Source: Haplosporangium gracile
Lineage: Eukaryota > Mortierellomycota > Mortierellomycetes > Mortierellales > Mortierellaceae
Direction of reading: 5' to 3'
Assembly: GCA_015499985.1 (NCBI GenBank)
Contig: JAAAUF010000118.1
Span: forward strand, 1 to 63,364
DNA: 63,364 bases
Numbering within the stretch: position 1 is the first letter of the stretch; each line of letters opens with the position of its first letter. Shown one piece after another: positions 10,239 through 20,019 of this stretch. The notes under the pieces were generated by a model. The model was not told the origin of the DNA and did not search any database. It was given only the letters and a program-made list of their open reading frames with translations. The translations under genes were made by a program, and so were the position numbers.

Positions 10239-11325
10239 ATGAAGATCCCAGGCTCAGTCCTCGCAGCCGTCGTCGCCCTCCTAGTCGCCTCGGTCTCCTT
10301 CGCCCAACAAGATGCCCTCGACATGGATGCCGACATGAACAACGATGTCGCCACTATCGAACCCACCTCGGCAGACTCCGTCAGATTTCTCAACATGGCT
10401 CGAGGTCGTCTCGTTTCGATCACAAGCTCCGAATACGAATCCATCGAGTGTAACGAGTGGCCCGATGTCGCTTCCAAACCAGGCGAAGAGATCAACCCTG
10501 ACGCTGCCGCTACTGCCGTCGGCACTGCGGTCGTGCTCTCAAAGGACGAGATCAAGAGCATCTTGGATGCCCTTAACAAGCTCCGCGCACTCCATGCCCC
10601 CCCCCCCCCACCCCGACCTGACTTAGAATGCGGATTTTGTCAAATTAGGAGATGATTGGCTCAAGCCCTATGAGTTCAAGCACAGCGATGGCAAAGTAAA
10701 AGAAGAATGAAGTTTTGGTGTGTTTAAAAGTCCACGATTTTGTTTGGTATTGACTTTGTTTGGCCAATTGGTCCTCATGTTTGGTTTCCCGCAAATAATA
10801 TAGTATGGAGAGAAACTTGTGGCTGGATACAAGAACTTCCCAACTGCAATCCAGGTCTGGTACAACGAGATCAGGAGTTACAGCTTTGACACTCTCGGGT
10901 TCACTGGAGGCACCGGTAAGCAATACCACCCAGTAAGCGAAAAAAAAGTGACATAAAGTCAGCTCTCTCTAACGAGGCACTCCTATCTGTCATTCAGAAT
11001 ACTCATCAAACCCTTTCTCTCTTTTTACATCCCTTTTCTGTGAAAATATGGAAACGAAATGATTTAAGGTCACTTTACGCAAGTCGTATGGAAGAGCTCG
11101 AAGACGCTGGGAGGTGCCAAGAGGACCTGCCCTAATTGGACGATGTACATCTGCGAGTACGATCCTGCAGGCAACATTGTCAGCAAGGACAATTCGTACT
11201 TCAAAAATAACGTCCTTCTCGAGCTTTTAAAAAACCGCCCGATATCCATTTCCATCCATAGAAAAAAATACCAACCTAAAAAAAAAAATGAAAAAAAATG
11301 CTATACCCACCGAATAATAAAGTAA
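10239..11325 (+). pseudogene. CAP/SCP-domain secreted protein, copy 1 (decayed)
   Basis: A remnant of a PR-1/SCP/TAPS (CAP) secreted protein gene. The first exon opens with a signal peptide (MKIPGSVLAAVVALLVASVS) and an acidic propeptide, then the first CAP helix (SKDEIKSILDALNKLRALH). A C-run (about 10596-10609) shifts the frame, and in the CAP frame the expected LTWN motif reads LT-stop-N (TAG at 10629-10631). Beyond these lesions the domain continues as DDWLKPYEFKHSDGK, intron (10696-10803), YGEKLVAGYKNF, AIQVWYNE, intron (10916-11068), then GHFTQVVW and MYICEYDPAGNIVS, the two CAP signatures. The conserved Cys in the GCAKR motif is Gly (LGGAKRTC). The natural stop appears lost, so the frame runs on into an A-rich tail. 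Clearly a paralogue of 12613-13431. Confidence 0.8.
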
Positions 11326-12517
11326 GAATCCTTCACCTACAAACAAGATGGTCCAAGTACTATGCGAGATGAAAAAGTGAGGTTTAAAATGCATGACATG
11401 CACATACTATCAATTCAGAGACCGTAGGAATGATGCGTAGTTATGGTTGACGATAAGCTTGAGGTTGTGTTGCTCTCTCATCATTTTTGTTCATTCCTCA
11501 TTGACGTTTTTTGTGATGTGAAATTGAAACACGCTGCAAGAACGTCGATGCGGTAAAACGAGTTATATCGATATCTCTTGGATGATCACCATGCTCTCTG
11601 TCTTGCCCCCTTATAGTCAACGCGCAAGAAACCTGGACTAGCAATAGAATTCCGCGTCCAACCGTAACGACATAGCAATTGGATTGTAAAGAGCCAAGAG
11701 GGGAGGAGAAATGGATAGATATGAGGAGTGTCCGTGCAGATCAGATGCAACTCAAAGCAAGACCGGCACATACAAGGATTGTCCAAATTGAAAAAAAAAA
11801 ATACAGACGCATGATAACAAACAGCAGCTACCCACGATAGGAAGAATGTGAAGATATCTCCGAGCAATCAACACTGGGTCAAATGTTGTCGTCCCTTTCT
11901 TTTACTTCCTATCCTTCCATTTCTCTCACTAAGATTCTTTCCTGTTGGCGTTCGATGTCCAAGGGAAGGAGGGGGCTTGTGTGAAATGAAAAGGAGGTTG
12001 TTTGCTCCTTCTAGCTTCGTGCAGATCAACCTTAAATGGACGATTGAAAATCTAAGGAGCTGACTGACAACACCGAGAGAGAAGGAAGGAGGGAAAAAAT
12101 TAAGATTCCATCTTTTGTAGTTTATTGTTTTTCGACACTGGACGAGGTATTTTCCGTATTGTCGACTAGAAAGTAGTGGGTCCAGGATGATGGGAAAAAG
12201 GAACATTGAAACACTGTCTTTTTAAAAGAAAAGAGGGAAGGTGTAGCGTCTGGTTGCCATGTTCAGATGTTGAAGAAAGGAAAGAAGAAGTGTGTATCCT
12301 GTCGCCCCTATTGTGCATGAGTCTTAAATCTTCCTCTCCTCTCTTACTCATGCTCAACATGCATATTCATACAATCGCGTATATGTCCACTCCTACCATA
12401 GCATTCTGTAGGTGATGAAAAGTAGTTCCACACGAAGGAAAAATCCGTATCCTCGAAACAGATAAATAGCCGATGGGTCTGTTCAAAAACTCTAATTCAA
12501 AGCTCAACCACAGCAAA
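11326..12517. other. Spacer between the two CAP gene copies
   Basis: AT-rich sequence with no recognisable gene. Short frames on both strands (for example 11586-11867 minus) lack motifs and are interrupted by A-runs. The last 100 bp contain the copy-2 promoter and leader, which resemble the copy-1 leader. Confidence 0.5.
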
Positions 12518-12569
12518 CAAAACGTCCAACCAATATAATACAACAAAACGTCCAACCAATATAATACAA
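12518..12569. repeat. Tandem 26-bp duplication containing CCAAT in the CAP copy-2 leader
   Basis: Two exact, adjacent 26-bp units, 12518-12543 and 12544-12569. Each contains CGTCCAACCAATATAATAC and therefore a CCAAT motif. The repeat lies about 45-95 bp upstream of the ATG at 12613, where it could alter promoter or leader function. Copy 1 has no such duplication. Confidence 0.85.
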
Positions 12570-12612
12570 CAAAACACAACACAATACAACAAAAAATAAC
12601 ACGCAAACAACC

Positions 12613-13431
12613 ATGAAAGTCCCAAGCGCAATCCTTGCTACCGTCGCCCTTCTGCCTGCCTCTGTTTCTGCCCGATTGAAAACCTCTCGACGTCGCCACA
12701 CAGCTCGTCCCCGCCGCCAACGCTCTCGACCAAGGTATAGTCGAGCCGACAATGGCCGAATCCATCGGGTTCTATCCACACCCGCAAGGGCCATCTCCTC
12801 CCCTTCACCAGCTCCAAATTCGAAGCCATCGAACGAGACCAATGGCCTCAATCGCTCCCAGCGTCCGAAATCCCAGAGACGACCGACGAAATGTTCGCAA
12901 TCTGTCGAGCGAGAAAATCCAGAGCATCTTGGATCACCACAACTATTATCGTTCCCTCCATGGAGCGTCCGTTCTGACTTAGAACTGAGAGACTGTCAAT
13001 TTCGGTGAGAATTGGCTTCAATATTGTGCCTTCCAGCATAGTCGTGGCAAGTTTGGTGAGAACCTTGCAGTGGGTTACAGTGATTTTCTGCTTTCATCAA
13101 GGCCTGGTATGATGAGGTCAGCAAGTACAACTTTGACTCTCCCGGTTTCTACTATGTCACTGGTAAGCACTAAGGCGCACGCTATGTTAACAAAAAAGCA
13201 CATCTCGTTTGTTTCGATAGCCCTTTCCTACCCATCCTGTACCACCACTTTCTTTGGTTGAAAACAATAGGTCACTTTACCCAGGTTGTGTGGAAGGTCA
13301 CCAAGTCGATCGGATGTGCCAAGAGGTCTTGTTCTCGCTGGGCAGTCTACATCTGCAACTACGATCCTCCAGGCAACATCGTCTCCTGGGACAACGCGTA
13401 CTTTCGCGACAACATTAGTTCTCGCTTGTAG
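12613..13431 (+). pseudogene. CAP/SCP-domain secreted protein, copy 2 (heavily decayed)
   Basis: Paralogue of the CAP copy at 10239. The signal peptide is recognisable (MKVPSAILATVALLPASVSA), but the frame then breaks several times. The propeptide match (FTSSKFEAIERDQWP) and the first helix (LSSEKIQSILDHHNYYRSLH) lie in different frames. At the conserved LTW motif the Trp codon is TAG (12979-12981), as in copy 1, followed by another in-frame TGA. Then ENWLQYCAFQHSRGKFGENL is readable. A missing base near 13082-13090 shifts the frame before FIKAWYDEVSKYNFDS. After the intron (13163-13270) come GHFTQVVW, CAKRSC and VYICNYDPPGNIVSWDN, and a stop at 13429. Copy 2 lacks the intron that copy 1 has between HSDGK and YGEK. 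It cannot make a full CAP protein. Confidence 0.8.
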
Positions 13432-13500
13432 GTTTGGTTTGGACTACGCAAATGGTACCGCGTTACCATTTTTTCACTCGATTCCCTCAACATCTATGTT

Positions 13501-13551
13501 AATAAAGAAACAGAGAACAGAGAACAGAGAACAGAGAACAGAGAACAGAGA
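13501..13551. repeat. Short tandem repeat, 7-bp unit (AGAACAG)n
   Basis: About six near-perfect copies of a 7-bp unit lie immediately downstream of CAP copy 2. This is a simple-sequence array with no coding value. Confidence 0.8.
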
Positions 13552-16500
13552 TAACGAATTCGATAAAAACTTATCGATACCGCCTTGCTCGAATATAGCT
13601 CCACTCCTATCTATCTACTCTCCGTTCGCAAAAAGATCTTATTATCTGTTGCCACATATATCGTTTCTTTTGCATCCAAAGCGCGGTAGTCACTTCATTT
13701 CCTTCATCTCGTTCTTCTTCTCGACTATAGAAATGTACCTTTTGCAAGGGTGAGGAAAGTTCCGTCAGTGTAGCAATTTTTTCTATGTTGCTGGTTTTTT
13801 ACTATCCTCCAGGTTTTTCATATATGAGCTCAATGAAATGGTGCGTGCATCGTCTAAAATGCCTTGCATTCCACCCCACTCATTCCATGCAAAAAAAAAA
13901 AAAAACAAGCAAGAGGGAGAAAGAGAGAGCGAGAGATGAATAAAAATGAGACAAGTGGATCTTAATGGAAAAGATGATTCAAGGCAGTTCCTTCCTGTCA
14001 CGAATCTGCATCTGCATGCTCTCGTTTTCGTTTTCAATATTCCACCATGCTCTGCGGGATGCGGGATGGGATGTAGCATGATGGGCTCAATATTCAATAA
14101 AAGCCAGAATTATGAGTGCAGACCCTCGGCCTAGGCGCGCGCCTCCTCCCTCTATGTCTCGTCTTTCTAGATGCCTAGACAAAACACAACATACGTACAT
14201 ACATACATGCATACATACGCACATGGGAGGGGTGAGGAGATCAAAAAAAACGGTCTAGTCTAGCAACAATTCATTGATGTAGGTAGGAGACATATCATGG
14301 GATCGAAGGAAGAAAAAAAAACCAATAACAGACAGACCATGGCTCAATTTTATGTAGGGGAAACGATCGCTTGATCCCTTAGGTGAAGCGAGGTGGACCA
14401 TCCATCCCCCCATTGCTTTTTTTTATTTTTTTTTTATTGCAACAAAGGAGAGACGAGGGGAGAGAAAAGCGAGATAAATAATGTAATACCATGCAGCACC
14501 ATGCTTCGTGTTTGCTGCTGACCCATTTTCGAACTAGCATGCAAGGCAGGCAGAGTAGCTAAGCGACCATTCTGCAACCCAGCTGCCATTACCAATCCTC
14601 TTTCTGTCCCTGTATACCCCCAGAAGTACATATTTACTTATTGTTTTCTTTCTTCCCGGGGAGTAGGAGCAGATTGTGAGTGAGCACAATGTGTTTTCTG
14701 CTCATCTATGCCGGTTGCAGGGGCAGGGGACAAGAAGGAAGGGAGAGAGTAGAGAGAGAGAGGAGGGGGGGAGGGGGGAGCGACGGTATAAAGAATGGCA
14801 GAAAGTGTGTGTATGTCGATCACTGGCATAGGGTCATCATGGCGGACATTGGTCTTTTTGGCTGACTCACACTTTTTTTTCCGCCCCTTCCTCATATGCT
14901 CGCACATCACTAGTTTTTTTTTGACGGCCATTGTTATTGTTACACGCCAATTAGGCATTTTCTGCCCTTCCTTCCTTCCATCTTTCCATCCTTCCATCCT
15001 TCTTCCTTCAGGTTACGCTGACAATGCAGTCCGGCCTATCATTGGTAATAAGAAAATAAATAAATAGGCATCAAATACCTAAGCACCAGCTAAAACAACA
15101 ATAACAGCAACAAAGCAGCAGCAACAACAAACAAAGCAGCAACAAAAAAATATTTCTTGTGTTCACTCTGCCCTTTTTTCCATCGGCCCTGCTGCAACTC
15201 CTTCCTCCTTCCTGCTCCTGCTCTTCTTTCCTCTTTGTCCTTTGCCCTCCCACTACCTCCTTTCTTTTCTTTTTCTTAATGTCCTACCAACAGTAAAAAA
15301 AAAATGGAAAATCACGCGTGGGCCATTTTTTTTCCTTCTTTTGTTGCTTAGCCAAAATTTCGAAGTACAACAACTGACCATTGGCCATTGGCCATTAAAG
15401 CGGAAAATGAGCCAAAAACATGCCATTCAAGAAGAGGGAAAGAAGAGGAGAGAGGGAGAGAGCAGGAAAAAAAGCAGCGAAGTTGCATTGCAGGCTAATG
15501 GTAGGACAAAAAAAAAAAAAAAAAAAAGGCTGGCCAGCTGGCTGGATGTAAGATTTGCGAAGCTGAAAGACGCACATAAGCAGGACCGAAAAAAAGAGGG
15601 AATATAGATCTGTACTTTGGGATGAAAGGATGAAGGACATATGGGTTGTGTTTTGCAGATTGAGAGAGCTGTCTATCCTCTCTATTTTTCTCATGGTTAT
15701 AATCCTTCAACCTCTCTGTCTCCTTATTTCTTGTTCCCGCATGTATAGCTCTTGGCCTCTGTGTATCCCGCGAGGGTTCACAGAAATGAAAGGGAGTAGG
15801 CGGTCATGCAGCTCTTTCTTGTGAACGAAAATAAAAGCAAAAAAAAGCCAAGCACCGCCTTCTGCTCAAGGGTCAAAGGGGGTATAAAACAACCCAAAAA
15901 AAAAAGCTCTCCTTGCGAATGAACCTAGATGGACGTCTCTACAGTTTTGTTGTTAGATTAAAAAAACACTCTTTTCATATTCTCCTCCTCCTCTTCTGTC
16001 TTCCCCTCTGTTTATCTTTCTCGATCTCCTTCTCTTGATCTCTCAACCTCTGTCTCTATGTCTCCCTCTCCGTCCCCTCCTCTCTCTCTCTCTTTCCTCC
16101 TTTTTTTCCGTCTAGAGCCAGGGTAGTACAAAAACAGTGCATGCGATCTGGAGCAAATGAGAGAAATAATAATAATAGCCTTGCCCAGTCCTTTGTTTTC
16201 GCAGATTTGTTAGGTGAAAATGTACTCTGAGCTTATTTTTTTCGTTTATTGTGTGTGCGCAAGGGCGAGTAGAAGATGAACTAGGGGAAGTGCGAGGGAG
16301 GAAGAGGATCGTGAAGGAGAGTGCGCAGAGGGAGTCACAGAGAGGAAGAACGAGAGGATTGTGAAGGGGAGAGAGTAAGCACTCGGAAAATGAATGAATG
16401 GATAGGTGTATGAATGGGATCGAAAAGAAAATGAAAGTGAGAATGAGAGACAAAATTGTCTCCGATGGCCAGATCAGCCTCTTCTATTTGATGTCTGATC

Positions 16501-16574
16501 ACCCACATCAACACAGCTAAGACAGAACGAGGACTTATTGTAAGAGATAATCAACCTGGTCCTACCGCACCTAC
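13552..16574. other. Gene-poor region with simple sequence
   Basis: About 3 kb without a gene I can support. It holds A- and T-runs (13890-13904, 14410-14440, 15509-15528), a (CATA)n stretch near 14193-14220, GA-rich and TCC-rich tracts (14738-14780, 14968-15010, 15980-16100), and a GCGCGC palindrome near 14132-14143. Open frames here are made mostly of these repeats and contain no domain motifs. Confidence 0.5.
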
Positions 16575-16694
16575 CAGAGATCTGACCGGGTGTCTTTATC
16601 GGCTAAACCGTTATCAAATATATGTCATTTGCTATAACAAATTCTTGTAATTGGCAACGTGTCTTATCTAAAAAGACATCCGGTCAGACCTCTG
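16575..16694. mobile_element. hAT-like MITE, copy A (120 bp) with target site duplication
   Basis: Terminal inverted repeats begin CAGAGATCTGACCGGGTGTC and end with the near-complement GACATCCGGTCAGACCTCTG (two mismatches over about 23 bp). The flanks GCACCTAC (16567-16574) and ACACCTAC (16695-16702) match at 7 of 8 bases. CAGRG-type ends with 8-bp duplications are the hallmark of hAT transposons. The element is non-coding. A second copy lies at 19227-19324. Confidence 0.8.
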
Positions 16695-16794
16695 ACACCT
16701 ACACAGCTCATTGCGCTCTATTCAACTTCACTCCATTATTCTCGATCTCTCTAGTGTCTCTGATGTCTATAAGGCGATAGAATGAGATGGTGAC

Positions 16795-16877
16795 CTAACT
16801 GATGGCTTATTTTGTTCAATTATAAAACATTTGATTGAAGGTCTCCCGTTAATTGAACAAAATAAGCCATCGGTTAG
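16795..16877. repeat. 83-bp inverted repeat (hairpin)
   Basis: Arms of 28 bp, 16795-16822 and 16850-16877, are complementary at 27 positions, with a loop of about 27 nt. A few further bases outside the arms also pair (GTGA with TCAC). It could be a very small foldback element or a hairpin-forming transcript. No TA or 8-bp duplication is obvious. Confidence 0.8.
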
Positions 16878-16918
16878 AATCACTAGAATGAGGGAACAAA
16901 GGACGATGAAGGGTCCTG

Positions 16919-16981
16919 TCTCACACACACACACCCACACATACCCACACACACACCCACACACACACACACTCGCACACA
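16919..16981. repeat. (CA)n microsatellite
   Basis: A run of CACACA interrupted by CCC and CAT units. The open frames across it (cysteine/valine-rich on the minus strand) are artefacts of the repeat. Confidence 0.9.
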
Positions 16982-18613
16982 GTCAAAGAGAACCACCACC
17001 ACGGCCTTGGGGACCCTGGATCATGCATAATGCTCAGTCTGAGACATCCCGTTCATCCTAGCTGTTGTTTTGCGGTCGCCGAAGCGGACTCGTTTAATGT
17101 CTTTCCCGTTTCCTTTGATGATGCTGTTGTTCATCATGTTTGCTATTTTGCGTTCATGTCATGAAGAGCCTGTCCTATAGACGATTCCAGAACGATAGAA
17201 ACTGCCAAAGAGCGCATAACAACCTTGACTATGTCTCAATGCCCAGTGAACAGGTCTTACTCTCCAAGGATAGTCAATCTGCTTTTCCCCGCGGCGATAC
17301 AGCAAACGAACGTAATAATTGCCGATCTTCCGGTGGTTGATACGAAATCTTTAATGCATTGTTGAAAACAAAACTCCATGACGGTCAGGTTCCGGTTCGG
17401 TGCCTGAAGGAAGAGAAGGAAGAGAAGGAAAAGGTCCGGTCCCAATGAGGCCCTTTTGGCGGTTCCAAAAGGTCTTCGGACCATACAAAAGGCCGCAAGT
17501 GAGAACCAAGAGTAGCGAAGTGTGAGCAAGGCTTTTTTTTTTTTGCCTCGGCACCTGTACACTCCAGCCAACAGCCCGAAAACAGAAAAAAAAACCCGAC
17601 GAGAAATGAAAAGAAGTAAGGACGTAAAAAGAGTCATTATTCCCAATTGAGTTTTTTTCTTGCGTGAATGTCCTGGCGTTGTCGTTGTTGTTTATTTAAG
17701 CAAAGAAATTGTTTTTTGGAATTGTGGAATTATCTTTTCGGCCTAATTGTTTGTTGTTTGTTTTCATCGAGGATAAGGGAAGGGAGATAGGACAGACCTT
17801 TGTCCGGTGTCTCTTTTTTCGAAGGAGACAGTGGAGAAAAGAAGAGGGATGGGAAAAAGAAGGAGGAGGAGGGAAGATACCCGTCCCCGTCGTGACTTGT
17901 GAGAGGTTCGGTTTCGAATGGCTCAACCCTAAATCTTCCATACTGGGAACCAACGAAGAGGAGCGGAGTTGAGAAAAGGTAGAGGACGAATGGAGTAGTG
18001 AGCAAGTGGCAGAACGAGAAGAGGGAGGCTGAAGGGTGAAAGAGAGTGGGAGGAGGGGCTACTTGCAAAATAATAATAATTCAGCCCAACTGTTCGTGCT
18101 GTTTGTTGGAAAGAGTGAGTTTCTTTTTGTTTGTGTTGACATATAGTAAGATAAGCGAGATGCTCTGTGTCCGTATCGATGAGAAACGAAAAAATACGTT
18201 GGTGAACACGAACCCTGCAAACATATTCCGATACAGATAAACATCTTAGCAATCAATGCGAAGTACATTGTGGATGCGGGGTATGTGGATTAGCCCATAC
18301 CGGACTGCTTTAGGTACTATTCCTTTGGTATGTATCCCACCATAGACGTACAGAACGATACACTGTCTACGTGTCGACGCGAGTCAAGTCATGTCGAGTG
18401 GAGGTCAAGCCAGGACGAGGGAGCAGTGTATGTGGTGTGTGCCAATATTCAAGAAGAAGAAGAAGGAAAGAAGAAAAAACAAGAGAGAAGATCTAACCAA
18501 ACCAGAGGGTTGACCGTCAGGTTCAATCGTCTGTGCGACCCTGCCATGTTTGGTGGACCGTCAGCGGTGGATTGAAATGGAACAACAAACACAGAGGAGC
18601 TATGTTAATCAGA
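16982..18613. other. Gene-poor region, low complexity
   Basis: No supported gene. The GA-rich blocks (for example 17400-17440, 17820-17870, 18455-18495) and scattered short frames lack motifs. No RNA gene was recognised. Confidence 0.45.
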
Positions 18614-18783
18614 TCAAAGGTAACAAGGAACGAAGGGAAGAGAGGAGGAAGGGAAGAAAAGAGGAAGGGAAGAGAAGCGGAAGAGAAGAGAAGAGAAGAG
18701 AAAGGCATGAAAGGGTACGAAGGCAGGATAGGAGAGGAGAGGAGAGAAGAGGAAAGGAGAAAGGGGAAATAGAAGAAAATAGA
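18614..18783. repeat. Polypurine tract (GGAA/GAAGA-rich)
   Basis: About 170 bp of almost pure purine on the plus strand, directly next to the octamer array. Such tracts can form triplex DNA. Coding frames through it are compositional artefacts. Confidence 0.8.
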
Positions 18784-18788
18784 TGACA

Positions 18789-18959
18789 GTGAGTGTATGA
18801 GTGTAAGAGTGTAAGAGTGTAGGAGTGTAGGAGTGTAGGAGTGTAAGAATGTAAGAGTGTAGGAGTGTAAGAGTGTAGGAGTGTAAGAGTGTAGGAGTGT
18901 AAGAGTGTAGGAGAGTGTAGGAGTGTAGGAGAGTGTAGGAGTGTAGGAGTATAAGAGGA
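18789..18959. repeat. Octanucleotide minisatellite (AGTGTARG)n
   Basis: About 20 units of AGTGTAAG or AGTGTAGG, with two 10-bp variant units (AGAGTGTAGG) near 18910 and 18935. The minus-strand open frame (18609-19083) made of LLHSYTPT repeats is only this array translated. G-rich, telomere-like in flavour, but not the TTAGGG repeat. Confidence 0.85.
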
Positions 18960-19226
18960 TAAGTGTGCGCGCGCAGGTTCGCTCATGTTCATGGTTAGGA
19001 TGGACAAAAGGACAAAAAAAGAATGAATGAATAAAATACAACTGAATAAAGAAAATAAAAGAAATCAATTTAATCGTGCTCATCGTTCAATGCAAAAATC
19101 TGATCGGACTTCCTCTCTTGTTTACTGATATTCAATTGTTTGAATAAATAAATAAATAAAAATTGAAAAAAAAAGAAGGGCGGCCAAGAGACCCTTTGTT
19201 GAGTCTGAGTGGCAAGTGGTGAGCGG

Positions 19227-19324
19227 CAGAGTCTGGACCGTTGTCAAATATATGTCATTTGTTATTATAAGTTCCTGTAATTGACAACCTGTCTTACCTA
19301 AAAAGAAGCCCCGTCAGATCTCTG
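19227..19324. mobile_element. hAT-like MITE, copy B (98 bp, internal deletion)
   Basis: Aligns with copy A from TTGTCAAATATATGTCATTT through to GTCAGATCTCTG. About 22 bp near the left end, between two ACCG motifs of copy A, is missing, consistent with slippage between short direct repeats. The flanks GTGAGCGG (19219-19226) and ATGAGTGG (19325-19332) match at 6 of 8 bases, with both differences being transitions. This fits an aged 8-bp target duplication. Confidence 0.75.
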
Positions 19325-19950
19325 ATGAGTGGTACATCATACCAGGACCTTTAAAAGGGCCTGTCTTTTCCCTCTCTTCTCCCCCACCTTTTCATTCTCT
19401 TTCTTTCTTTCTTCCCTTCTTTCTTTCTCTTCTTCATCCTTTTGTTTTCTTTCTACTTTCTTCTTTCTCTTCCTCTCTCTTCTTCACTCTTGTATTCTTT
19501 CACTCTATTACTCTCGTCTTTCTCGCCTCTACTTAACCAACCTACCATCCCCATCACACTACCAGTCTTTCAGGCCCGTTGCACCATTACCACAACGTCC
19601 TCCTCAGCTCAATTCTCTCTCCACATTGTCTCATCCTGACAACACATCCTTCCCTCTTTGCTTTACTCGTTCGTTACTGGCGATAATTTCCTTTACACCC
19701 TCTTCTCAAACGCCTCCTATTCCCTTCCCCCTTCCTTCCTTTCTCTCTTCATCCTATCCTTAATCCAACCTAACGGCCCTATCTTCTTTCTCCTTCGCCT
19801 CTTCGCGCCCACTCTTTCGCCCTCTTCGTCCGACCACAGACACCCCTCAAGTTGCTACTGTCATCATCTTGACACTGTCTCTTTCAACAACCCTCCCAAA
19901 AAAACAAGTTGTCGCGTTCCTGATACTTACCCGTCCAGGAATTAGACAAC
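19325..19950. other. Pyrimidine-rich upstream region of the response-regulator gene
   Basis: Long CT/TTC-rich stretches (19370-19530, 19720-19800) lie upstream of the ATG at 20020. Frames such as 19329-19763 are Ser/Phe-rich artefacts. This is likely promoter and 5' leader. Confidence 0.5.
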
Positions 19951-19958
19951 TATAAAAA
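19951..19958 (+). promoter_or_regulatory. TATA box of the response-regulator gene
   Basis: TATAAAAA lies 69 bp upstream of the ATG at 20020, following a pyrimidine-rich leader. The position and match are both good. Confidence 0.55.
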
Positions 19959-20019
19959 AGGACCCTTCATCCTTTCCAACTCTACTCTCACCCCCGATTC
20001 TCATCCGACCCAGTCAACC

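Noticed and set aside
13501..13551. Possible CRISPR-like array
   Set aside because: Seven-base units without spacers, in a eukaryotic genome. A plain microsatellite.
18523..19083. 186-residue minus-strand open frame rich in LLHSYTPT repeats
   Set aside because: It is only the translation of the octamer minisatellite and purine tract. It has no start context or domain.
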